Shown here: in pieces, positions 7,129 to 14,326 of the stretch
Layout: each line of letters opens with the position of its first letter
How positions within the stretch are numbered: position 1 is the stretch's first letter
Assembly (NCBI GenBank): GCA_034437275.1
Contig: DAOTUD010000001.1
Coordinates: forward strand, 1-15,934
From: TC-15 sp034437275
Lineage (GTDB): Bacteria > Chloroflexota > Anaerolineae > Aggregatilineales > Aggregatilineaceae
Reading direction: 5' to 3'
DNA length: 15,934 nt
The notes under the pieces: model-generated
Database searches by the model: none
What the model saw: only the letters and a program-made list of their open reading frames with translations
What the model was told of the DNA's origin: nothing
Made by a program: the position numbers and the translations under genes

Positions 7129-8609
7129 CCCACATCCTGGCGATTGACCAGGGCACGACCAACACCAAAGCCCTGCTGGTCGACGAGTCCGGCGCAATCG
7201 TGGCGCGCGCATCAAGCGAGATCGCGATCCACTACCCGCGCCCGGCCTGGGTGCAGCAGGACGCCGCCGCGCTGTGGCACAGCGTGCAGACCGCCGCCAA
7301 CGCCTGCTTGCGGCAGGTGCCGGAGGTCGAACTGGCGGCGATTGGCGTTTCCAACCAGCGCGAGTCGGTGCTGGCCTGGGAGCGCGCCACCGGCGACCCC
7401 GCCGGGCCGGTCATCACGTGGCAGTGCCGCCGCACCGCGCCCTTCTGCGCCGACCTGGCCGCGCAAGGGCTGGAGCCGCAACTGCGCGAGCGCACCGGCC
7501 TCACTATCGACCCGCTGTTTTCGGCCAGCAAAGCCCGCTGGCTGCTGGATCAGATCGCGGACGGTCACGCCCGCGCCGCGAACGGCGAGCTGTGCATCGG
7601 CACGGTCGACAGTTGGGTGCTGTGGAACCTGACCGGCGGCGCAGTCCACGCCTGCGACATGACCAACGCCTCGCGCACACAGCTATTTGACCTGCACGAG
7701 CTGGCCTGGAGCGACGACCTGCTGGACATTTTCGGCATCCCAGCGGCGGCGCTGCCGGCGGTCAAGCCGTCGAGCGCGGTCTTCGGCACGACCGTGCCCA
7801 GCGGCGAACTGCCCGGCGACGTGCCGGTCGCCAGCCTGATCGGCGATTCGCACGGGGCATTGTACGGGCACGCCGGGTTCCAGCCCGGCACGATCAAGGC
7901 CACCTACGGCACCGGGTCGTCGCTGATGTCGCCCACACCGGAGCCGGTGATTTCGTCGCGCGGGCTGTCGACGACCATCGCCTGGGCGCGCGAACACCCG
8001 ACCTACGCGCTAGAGGGCAACATTTACGTCACGGGGGCGGCGGTGCAGTGGCTCGGCCAGTTCCTCGGCTTCGACGATCCCGCGCAGGGCGTCGCCGCGC
8101 TGGCAGAGCGCACGCCGGATGCCGAAGGCGTGTACCTGGTCCCAGCGTTTGTCGGGCTGGGCGCGCCGCATTGGGACGACGCTGCCCGCGGCCTGATCAC
8201 CGGTCTCACGCGCGGCAGCGAACCGGCGCACCTGGCACGAGCCGCGCTCGAGTCGATCGCGTACCAGGTGCGGGACGTGTTCGAGGCGATGGAGGCCGAC
8301 AGCGGGCGCGAGCTGCGCGTGCTGCTGGCCGATGGCGGTGCCAGCCGCAACGATACGCTGATGCAGTTCCAGGCGGACATTATCGACCGTCCGGTGCTGC
8401 GCAGCGCGTCGGCGGATGTGTCGGCGCTGGGCGCGACGTATCTGGCGGGGCTGGCGGTGGGCGTGTGGCCCGACGAGGACGCGGTCGCCGGGCTGGTCGA
8501 GGAACATGATCGCTTCGCGCCGCAGATGCCCGCTGACCGGCGCAACACGCTGTATACCGGCTGGCAGCAGGCGGTCGCCCGCGCCATGTTCCAGCACGAC
8601 AAAGCGTAG
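7125..8609 (+). CDS. FGGY carbohydrate kinase, glycerol-kinase clade with altered pocket
   Basis: This 494-residue ATP-dependent kinase has the actin-like ATPase fold of the FGGY family: phosphate-1 motif DQGTTNTK (8-15), GVSNQRES (74-81), WQCRR (99-103), TNASRTQLFD (180-189), YGTGSS (261-266), VPAFVGLGAPHWD, LTRG, and an adenosine-site stretch LADGGASRN. Overall it follows Escherichia coli GlpK closely in motif order and length. However, the glycerol-contacting Tyr135 of GlpK (DPYFSG) is Leu131 here (DPLFSA), and GDQQAALFGQ is GDSHGALYGH, keeping the catalytic Asp (D241) but replacing Gln246 by Ser242. The GGKGGTR loop of GlpK is also missing. The likely role is phosphorylation of a ketose or polyol that feeds the split transketolase encoded just upstream. 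Glycerol itself is unlikely; xylulose, erythrulose and apulose are candidates. Confidence 0.88.
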   Translation: MTHILAIDQGTTNTKALLVDESGAIVARASSEIAIHYPRPAWVQQDAAALWHSVQTAANACLRQVPEVELAAIGVSNQRESVLAWERATGDPAGPVITWQCRRTAPFCADLAAQGLEPQLRERTGLTIDPLFSASKARWLLDQIADGHARAANGELCIGTVDSWVLWNLTGGAVHACDMTNASRTQLFDLHELAWSDDLLDIFGIPAAALPAVKPSSAVFGTTVPSGELPGDVPVASLIGDSHGALYGHAGFQPGTIKATYGTGSSLMSPTPEPVISSRGLSTTIAWAREHPTYALEGNIYVTGAAVQWLGQFLGFDDPAQGVAALAERTPDAEGVYLVPAFVGLGAPHWDDAARGLITGLTRGSEPAHLARAALESIAYQVRDVFEAMEADSGRELRVLLADGGASRNDTLMQFQADIIDRPVLRSASADVSALGATYLAGLAVGVWPDEDAVAGLVEEHDRFAPQMPADRRNTLYTGWQQAVARAMFQHDKA

Positions 8610-8619
8610 AGGACACCCG

Positions 8620-9600
8620 ATGCCACGCATTGACGAACTACGGCTGATCACGAAAGTCGCGCAGATGTATTACGAGCAAGAAATGCGCCAGTCTGAGATC
8701 GCGCGGCGGCTGCAAATTTCGCAGGCGTCGGTCTCGCGGCTGCTGAAGAGCGCGCGGGAACAACACATCGTGCGGATCACCGTCAATGTGCCCAACGGCA
8801 TCTACCCGGACCTGGAGGACACGCTCCAGCAGGCGTACCAGCTCAAGGATGTGGTCGTGGTGGACTGCATCCAGGACGACGAGGAGCAAATCCGCCGCGA
8901 CCTGGGGGCTGCCGCCGCCTTCTACCTGGAAAACACGCTGGGCAAAGGCGAGGTGGTCGGCCTGTCGTCGTGGAGTGGCACGCTGCTGGCGATGGTCGAG
9001 GCGATGCACACCGTATCCCGCGCGACCAACGCCCGCGTGGTGCAGATTCTCGGCGGCATCGGCCAGCCGCAGGCCGAGGTCCACGCCGCGCATCTGGTCA
9101 GCCGTCTGGCCGCGCTGGTGCGCGGGGAAGCGGTCTTTCTGCCCGCCCCCGGCGTGACCGGCACAGCAGACGCGCGCGACGTGCTGCTCGGTGACCCGTT
9201 CGTGCGCGACACGGCGGCGCTCTTCGGCGACGTCAGCCTGGCGCTGGTCGGCATCGGAGCCATCGAGCCGTCGAGCCTGCTGGCCAGCAGCGGCAACAGC
9301 TTCGCGCCGGAAGAACTCGACACGCTGCGCGCGCAGGGCGGCGTGGGCGACATTCTGCTGCGCTTTTTCGATGGCGACGGGCAAGGCCTGGATACCCCGC
9401 TGGCCCAGCGCGTGATCGGCATGGACCTGGCGCAGTTGAGCCGGGTCGCGCGCGCGGTCGGCATCGCCGGCGGGCAGCGCAAACATGCCGCCATTCGCGG
9501 CGCACTGGAAGGCGGCTGGATCAATGTGTTGATCACGGATCGCTTTACGGCGGCGTGGCTGGTCGCGCAACTACAGCAGACGGAAGAGATCGTTAATTGA
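8620..9600 (+). CDS. SorC-family sugar-binding transcriptional regulator
   Basis: This 326-residue protein has an N-terminal helix-turn-helix (about 22-43, RQSEIARRLQISQASVSRLL) followed by the sugar-phosphate-binding domain of SorC/DeoR(Bacillus)-type regulators (about 60-322, including VGLSSWSGTL near 113-122). Members bind a phosphorylated sugar and usually act as tetramers. The start at ATG 8620 gives the canonical MPRIDELRLITKVAQMYY beginning; an in-frame start at 8416 would run back through the kinase gene and is rejected. GAGGA (8609-8613) overlaps the kinase stop and serves as its ribosome binding site, leaving a 10-bp gap. It is the last gene of the catabolic operon and probably controls that operon through the TGAA...TTCA dyads at 5267-5298. 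Its own TGA stop is part of the next promoter. Confidence 0.9.
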   Translation: MPRIDELRLITKVAQMYYEQEMRQSEIARRLQISQASVSRLLKSAREQHIVRITVNVPNGIYPDLEDTLQQAYQLKDVVVVDCIQDDEEQIRRDLGAAAAFYLENTLGKGEVVGLSSWSGTLLAMVEAMHTVSRATNARVVQILGGIGQPQAEVHAAHLVSRLAALVRGEAVFLPAPGVTGTADARDVLLGDPFVRDTAALFGDVSLALVGIGAIEPSSLLASSGNSFAPEELDTLRAQGGVGDILLRFFDGDGQGLDTPLAQRVIGMDLAQLSRVARAVGIAGGQRKHAAIRGALEGGWINVLITDRFTAAWLVAQLQQTEEIVN

Positions 9601-9626
9601 CGCGGGTGATGATGATGCGTTATAAT
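9597..9626 (+). promoter_or_regulatory. Promoter of the uptake operon, overlapping the SorC stop
   Basis: TTGACG (9597-9602) and a perfect TATAAT (9621-9626) are spaced by 18 bp. The TGA of the -35 hexamer is the stop codon of the SorC-family gene. Transcription would start near 9633, inside the LacI-type palindrome. The hexamers are read directly; promoter activity is inferred. Confidence 0.8.
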
Positions 9627-9629
9627 GGG

Positions 9630-9653
9630 CGAAACGATTGCGCAACCGTTTCG
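9630..9653 (+). promoter_or_regulatory. 24-bp LacI/PurR-type palindromic operator
   Basis: Arms CGAAACG (9630-9636) and CGTTTCG (9647-9653) are exact inverted repeats, and the core TTGCGCAA (9638-9645) is itself a perfect palindrome about the same centre; only the pair 9637/9646 breaks the symmetry. It can also be read as two overlapping LacI-family sites with central CG steps at 9635-9636 and 9647-9648, each close to the PurR consensus CGCAAACGTTTGCG. It covers the expected transcription start, so the LacI-family protein encoded 19 bp downstream is probably autoregulated here. Confidence 0.8.
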
Positions 9654-9671
9654 ATAGGCGTAAATACACTT

Positions 9672-10676
9672 ATGGTTACCATCCGCGATGTTGCCAAAGC
9701 CGCCGAGGTTTCGACTTCGACTGTATCCCATGTTATCAACGACACCCGCTACGTCAGCCCGGCCACCCGCGAGCGTGTGCTCCGCGCCATGACCGAACTG
9801 AACTACCACCCCAACCGGCTGGCGCGCAGCCTGCGCAACAACAAAACCTACGCGCTGGGCGTGCTGCTGCCCAACAGCGCCAACCCCTTCTTCGCCGAAG
9901 TCCTGCTGGGCATCGAGGCGGCGGGCTACGATCATGGCTACAACATCATCATGGGCAACGCCAACGACGACCCCGAACGCGAGTTGTCCTATTTGCAAGT
10001 GCTGCTCTCCCGGCAGGTGGACGGCATCCTGCTGATCTCCACCGGGGCGCACCACGAATCGATTGCGCTGCTGACCTCGCAGCACACGCCGGTCGTCGTG
10101 GTGGACCGCTGCACGAACATCCCGTCTATCGACGAGATTTTCACCGCCAACAAGCAAGGCGGCCTGCTGGCGACCAGCTACCTGCTGGACCTGGGGCACA
10201 CGCGCATCGGCTGCATCACCGGCCCGTCGTTCCTGACGCCAAGCGCCGAGCGTGTCGAGGGCTACCACGAAGCGCTGGCCGCCGCCGGGATCACCACCGA
10301 GGACGACCTGATCGTGACCGGCGACTTCCAGCACGCCAGCGGCTACCAGGCCGCCCAACATTTACTGGCCCTGAAGACGCCGCCGACCGCAATCTTCGCC
10401 TGTAACGACCTGATGGCCGTCGGTGCCATGTGTGCCATTCACGAAGCGGGCCTGCGGGTGCCGGATGATATGTCCGTCATCGGGTTTGACGATATCCCGC
10501 TGGCGTCCTACACCATCCCGCGCCTGACAACCGTCGGCCAACCGGCCCGGCAGATCGGCCAACTCGCTGTAGAGCGACTGGTCGCCCGGCTGCAGGCTGA
10601 TGAACAAGAACCTTTACACGAAAAACTGCCCGTTACGCTCGTCGAACGGGACTCCTGCAAAGCGCCTAGGAGTTAA
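9672..10676 (+). CDS. LacI-family transcriptional regulator
   Basis: This 334-residue protein has a typical LacI N-terminus, VTIRDVAKAAEVSTSTVSHVIND, whose helix-turn-helix (about 4-23) is very like that of PurR/RbsR. The hinge helix follows (LARSLRNNKT, near 53-62), then a periplasmic-binding-protein-like effector domain with VDGILLIS, ACNDLMAVGA and SVIGFDDIPLASYTIPRLTTV. The start is set at ATG 9672; an in-frame ATG at 9597 would place the promoter and operator inside the gene. The ribosome binding site is weak (AGGCG, 9656-9660). A ribosome binding site AGGAG for the next gene overlaps its end, and only 7 bp separate the two genes. It most likely senses the transported sugar and represses its own operon through the palindrome at 9630-9653; the effector is unknown. 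Confidence 0.92.
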   Translation: MVTIRDVAKAAEVSTSTVSHVINDTRYVSPATRERVLRAMTELNYHPNRLARSLRNNKTYALGVLLPNSANPFFAEVLLGIEAAGYDHGYNIIMGNANDDPERELSYLQVLLSRQVDGILLISTGAHHESIALLTSQHTPVVVVDRCTNIPSIDEIFTANKQGGLLATSYLLDLGHTRIGCITGPSFLTPSAERVEGYHEALAAAGITTEDDLIVTGDFQHASGYQAAQHLLALKTPPTAIFACNDLMAVGAMCAIHEAGLRVPDDMSVIGFDDIPLASYTIPRLTTVGQPARQIGQLAVERLVARLQADEQEPLHEKLPVTLVERDSCKAPRS

Positions 10677-10683
10677 GAGAGTT

Positions 10684-12732
10684 ATGGAAGCAAACACGAA
10701 CCTTATCGAAACGCTCAAACGCCCGCCCGTGCTGTGGGCGATTGGCGTGGTTGGCGTGCTCATCGTAGCGACCCTCATCACCCTGACAACCGATGTCGGT
10801 TTTGCCACCGTCCAATCGCTGGACGAAGAAGAAAAGGTCGATCCGGGCGAAAAGCTCGTCGCCACGATCTGGACCGCCGATTCGATCTGCGATAACGAGA
10901 TCCTAGAGGACCGGATCGAAGACGCCGGGCTGCAATGCAACCGCACGATCTGGGAAGATGACGCTGTCTGCCAGGTGGAAGGGCTGTGGGAGGAGGACGA
11001 CATCTGGACGTGCGAGCGCATCCGCAACACGCCCAAGATCGTGCCCACCTTCGAGCAAAACGCGATCAACATCGTGTTGCTGCTCAACAACCTGGAAGAA
11101 GACTGGGATGCCACGGCGGAACAGTACGGCAACAAGGAGCCGGGGCCGTTCAAGCCGACGAACTTCATGGTCAAAGGCGAGGGCCTGATCCTGGCCGTGA
11201 GCATGGAATTCGAGGAAGGCGGCAGCGGCGATGAGGACGACACCCAACGCCGCCTGCCCGAAGCGATCCACATTATGATCGACCTGGAACCGCACGACGG
11301 CGAACCCGACGCGATGCTCCAGATCGGCACCGTGATCGAAGGCAGCGCCGTGCGCGATGCGACCGGCTTCCTGGCCTTCAAGGACTTCGACACCCAGCTC
11401 GAACACGGCGCGGTCAACAAGCAGCTTCAGGCCATCATCCGCCGCGATGTGAACATGGAATTCATCGAGGCCAACACCAGCCCCAACGCCAGCCCGGAGG
11501 TCGCCGTTGTCGAACTCCAGGATTTGCAGGGCAAGGGGGTTTCATTCGTGGGCGCGATCGCGCTCCAGGACGAAAGCAGCCTCGACGAGCCGTTTGTTAT
11601 CACCCCGGTGGAGATCGAAACCATCAACCTGGAAGCTTACGACTTCGCCCCGGATGATTACGTCGACTCGGTGTGGGATCGCCCGCAGGTTCTCCCCACC
11701 TTCGAGGAAAACGCCAAAGACATCAACACCGTGCTGTCGATGCTGGCCGATGACCCGGCGCGCGCCTTCCGCACCTTCGGCGAACCGAACCGCGACGGCG
11801 ATGCCTACGGGTTCATGGTCCAGGGCCAGGGCGAGGTGATCGGCGTGCACAGCCAGGACGCCACCAGCACGATTGACGTCAAGCTGCAAGACAGCGACAC
11901 CGTCGTGAGCATCCAGGTCGGCCCGGAGATCGAAGGCACGGCCATCCGCGACGCAGTCGGCTTCCTGACATACGATGTGTTCGACGACAATCGCAAATTC
12001 CGCGAAGTCGCCACCGCGCTCAACAACCAGGTGGAAGACGACATCACCAGCAAGCTCTATCCCCCTGCCCTGTACGGCAAGCTGGTTTCGTTTACCGGTG
12101 CGTTCATGCTGGAAGGCACACCGGATGACTTCGCCGCCGACCAACTCGACTCGATCTTGATCACGCCGGTGATGTTCAACGAGGAAGCCGGCCTGTTCAA
12201 CGCGAGCAACTATGTCGACTACATCTGGGACAGCCAGCTTGTGCCGACCTTCATGCAAAACGCGGTCGAGCTGGATACCCTGCTGACCGAACTGCAAGAC
12301 GACCGCCAGGCCGCCATCGAACAGTACGGCCACCTGGGTGAAAACGACAGCTACAGCTTCATGGTCAAGGGCAGCGGGCAGGTGCTTGAGGTCGACACCA
12401 CAAGGGGCAACGGCTTCCTGCGCGTCGACCTGGACCCGGTCGATGGCGAGCCGGACGTGCGCGTGTTGATCGGCCCGGCCTTCGAGAGCACGGCCATCCG
12501 CGACGCGGTCGGCTTCCTGCCGCCCAGCCCGAACATCGAACCCCGCGATTACGGCAGCCTGTCGGCACGGCTGAACCTGTACGTGCGCAACAACGTGATC
12601 CAGCAAAGCGACGCCCAGGCGCTCACCGCCAAGTACGACAACCAGAACGTCACCTTCTACGGCGCGTTTACGCTCAACCAAAGCGGTGAGATTGCGATCA
12701 TGCCCGTCCAGCTTGAGGTCGAGGGGAGCTAG
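10684..12732 (+). CDS. Membrane-anchored protein with three tandem DUF2291 domains
   Basis: This 682-residue protein has one N-terminal membrane segment (about 14-36) and no lipobox, so it is probably anchored with the rest outside the membrane. Three divergent copies of the DUF2291 domain follow, about 57-310, 318-495 and 503-682. Each contains W-(x)-VPTF(E/M)xNA, a GFMV/FMVKGxG strand, IGP-(T)A(I/V)RDA(V/T)GFL, an LN-rich helix, SFxGAF and an ITPV-type last strand. The usual DUF2291 protein is a single-domain periplasmic lipoprotein of about 200 residues found beside ribose-type ABC transporters; its function is unknown. Domain 1 carries an insert with four cysteines (69, 85, 96, 110). ATG 10684 is preceded by AGGAG (10668-10672); an in-frame start at 10600 would lie inside the lacI-type gene. 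Two bases separate it from the ATPase gene, so a role with this transporter is likely. Confidence 0.85.
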   Translation: MEANTNLIETLKRPPVLWAIGVVGVLIVATLITLTTDVGFATVQSLDEEEKVDPGEKLVATIWTADSICDNEILEDRIEDAGLQCNRTIWEDDAVCQVEGLWEEDDIWTCERIRNTPKIVPTFEQNAINIVLLLNNLEEDWDATAEQYGNKEPGPFKPTNFMVKGEGLILAVSMEFEEGGSGDEDDTQRRLPEAIHIMIDLEPHDGEPDAMLQIGTVIEGSAVRDATGFLAFKDFDTQLEHGAVNKQLQAIIRRDVNMEFIEANTSPNASPEVAVVELQDLQGKGVSFVGAIALQDESSLDEPFVITPVEIETINLEAYDFAPDDYVDSVWDRPQVLPTFEENAKDINTVLSMLADDPARAFRTFGEPNRDGDAYGFMVQGQGEVIGVHSQDATSTIDVKLQDSDTVVSIQVGPEIEGTAIRDAVGFLTYDVFDDNRKFREVATALNNQVEDDITSKLYPPALYGKLVSFTGAFMLEGTPDDFAADQLDSILITPVMFNEEAGLFNASNYVDYIWDSQLVPTFMQNAVELDTLLTELQDDRQAAIEQYGHLGENDSYSFMVKGSGQVLEVDTTRGNGFLRVDLDPVDGEPDVRVLIGPAFESTAIRDAVGFLPPSPNIEPRDYGSLSARLNLYVRNNVIQQSDAQALTAKYDNQNVTFYGAFTLNQSGEIAIMPVQLEVEGS

Positions 12733-12734
12733 CG

Positions 12735-14324
12735 ATGGCAGAGAACCAGATGATGACAGACGATCGCGTGACGGTCGACGAGCAAACCGCCGCACCGGAG
12801 ACGGGTGATATCATCCTGCGTGCCGAGAAGATCACCAAGTACTATCCCGGCACGGTGGCGCTCGACAACGTCGATTTCAAGGTCCATCGGGGCAAAGTCA
12901 ACGCACTGGTCGGCGAGAACGGCGCGGGCAAGTCCACCCTTATGAAGATCATCGCGGGGGTTGAGCAAGCCTCGCGCGGGCAACTGTTCCTCAACGACCA
13001 GCCGGTCGAAATCCGCTCGCCGCACGACGCCGAGGATCACGGGATCGGGATTATCTACCAGGAGCTTAACCTGTTCCCGAACCTGAGCGTCAGCGAAAAC
13101 ATCTTCATGGCGCGCGAAATGACCACCGGCGTGGGCACCGTCCGTCACAAAGAGCAAAAACACCGCACCTGGGACTTGCTCACCCGGCTGGAGCAGCCGA
13201 TCAGCCCTAACACGCTGGTCGGCAACCTGCGCGTCGGGCAGCAGCAGATCGTCGAGATCGCAAAGGCGCTGGCGCAGGACATGCACGTCCTGATCATGGA
13301 CGAGCCGACGTCCGCGCTGAGTACCACCGAGGTGACCGTCCTGTTCCGCATTATCGAGGACCTCAAGGCGCAGGGCGTGACGATCATCTACATCTCGCAC
13401 AAGCTCGAAGAGATTTTGCAGATCGGCGACTACATCACCGTGCTGCGCGATGGCCGCCTGGCCGCCGAAGCGGCGATCCCCGACATCGACCTGCCCTGGA
13501 TCATCGAGAAGATGGTTGGGCGGACCGTCACCAGCAGCAACGGCCACGAGCACGATATCGGCAGCGAACTGCTGCGCGTCGAGGACATGACGCTGCCGCG
13601 TGTGGGCGGCGGCTTCGTGCTCGATCATGTGTCGTTTTCGGTCAATGCCGGCGAAATCCTGGGCATCTACGGGCTGATGGGCGCGGGGCGCACCGAGCTA
13701 CTTGAGTGCTTGATGGGCCTGCACCCGGACTCCGAGGGCAAAGTGTCGCTGGACGGCAAGCAAATCCGGGCGCACCACATCGGCCAGCGCATCAACGCCG
13801 GGTTGATGATGATTCCGGAGGACCGGCAGCGCGGCGGATTGGTGCAGACGCTGTCCGTCGCCCGCAACATGACGCTGGCCAGCCTGTACCGCTTCTTCAA
13901 CCTGCTGTACCTGGACGGGAGCAAAGAGGAGGTCAACATCGCGCGCATGATCGACGACCTGGATATCCGGGTTGCGTCTCCGCAGCAGTTGATCACCTCG
14001 CTGAGTGGGGGCAACCAGCAGAAAGTCGTCGTGGCCAAAGCGCTGCTCACCGATCCCAAAGTATTGTTGATGGACGAGCCGACGCGCGGCATCGACGTGG
14101 CCGCCAAAGGCGAGATTTTCCAGATTATGTACCGGCTCGCCGAGCAAGGGCTGGGAATTATCTTCGTTTCTACCGAACTAAAAGAAGTCTTAACGATGGC
14201 CGACCGTATCCTGGTGATGTCCAAAGGCAAGATCACCGGAGCATTCGACCGGGCGGAAGCAACCGAAGAGGCGCTTGTGGAAGCCTCGGCAGTCGGACAC
14301 GGACCAGCAGATAGTGGAGGCTAA
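12735..14324 (+). CDS. Ribose-type sugar ABC transporter, two-domain ATPase
   Basis: This 529-residue protein fuses two ATP-binding domains in the RbsA/MglA/XylG manner and powers import of a monosaccharide or polyol. Domain 1 has the aromatic A-loop KYYPGTVAL, Walker A GENGAGKST (60-68), signature LRVGQQQ (near 165) and Walker B VLIMDEPT (near 185), with the switch histidine in ISHKLEE. Domain 2 has a degenerate Walker A GLMGAGRT (near 313), a good signature LSGGNQQ (near 423) and Walker B LLMDEPT (near 443), and lacks the switch histidine (VSTELKE). This asymmetry is normal for the family. The first 25 residues are a short polar extension. The start is supported by GGGGAG (12723-12728) at 6 bases. 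It sits 2 bp from both the DUF2291 gene and the permease gene. Confidence 0.95.
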   Translation: MAENQMMTDDRVTVDEQTAAPETGDIILRAEKITKYYPGTVALDNVDFKVHRGKVNALVGENGAGKSTLMKIIAGVEQASRGQLFLNDQPVEIRSPHDAEDHGIGIIYQELNLFPNLSVSENIFMAREMTTGVGTVRHKEQKHRTWDLLTRLEQPISPNTLVGNLRVGQQQIVEIAKALAQDMHVLIMDEPTSALSTTEVTVLFRIIEDLKAQGVTIIYISHKLEEILQIGDYITVLRDGRLAAEAAIPDIDLPWIIEKMVGRTVTSSNGHEHDIGSELLRVEDMTLPRVGGGFVLDHVSFSVNAGEILGIYGLMGAGRTELLECLMGLHPDSEGKVSLDGKQIRAHHIGQRINAGLMMIPEDRQRGGLVQTLSVARNMTLASLYRFFNLLYLDGSKEEVNIARMIDDLDIRVASPQQLITSLSGGNQQKVVVAKALLTDPKVLLMDEPTRGIDVAAKGEIFQIMYRLAEQGLGIIFVSTELKEVLTMADRILVMSKGKITGAFDRAEATEEALVEASAVGHGPADSGG

Positions 14325-14326
14325 CC

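Noticed and set aside
7125..8609. Naming the kinase glpK
   Set aside because: Two glycerol-contacting residues of GlpK are replaced, and there is no glycerol facilitator or glycerol-phosphate dehydrogenase nearby.
8416..8619. Upstream in-frame start for the SorC-family gene
   Set aside because: It would run out of frame through the end of the kinase gene. The family start motif and a ribosome binding site fit ATG 8620.
9597..9671. Upstream in-frame start for the LacI-family gene
   Set aside because: The added 25 residues cover the TATAAT box and the palindrome; LacI proteins begin just before the VTIRDVAKAA motif, at 9672.
10600..10683. Upstream in-frame start for the DUF2291 gene
   Set aside because: It overlaps the LacI-type gene by 77 bp and adds a polar stretch before the membrane segment; AGGAG upstream of ATG 10684 gives a better start.
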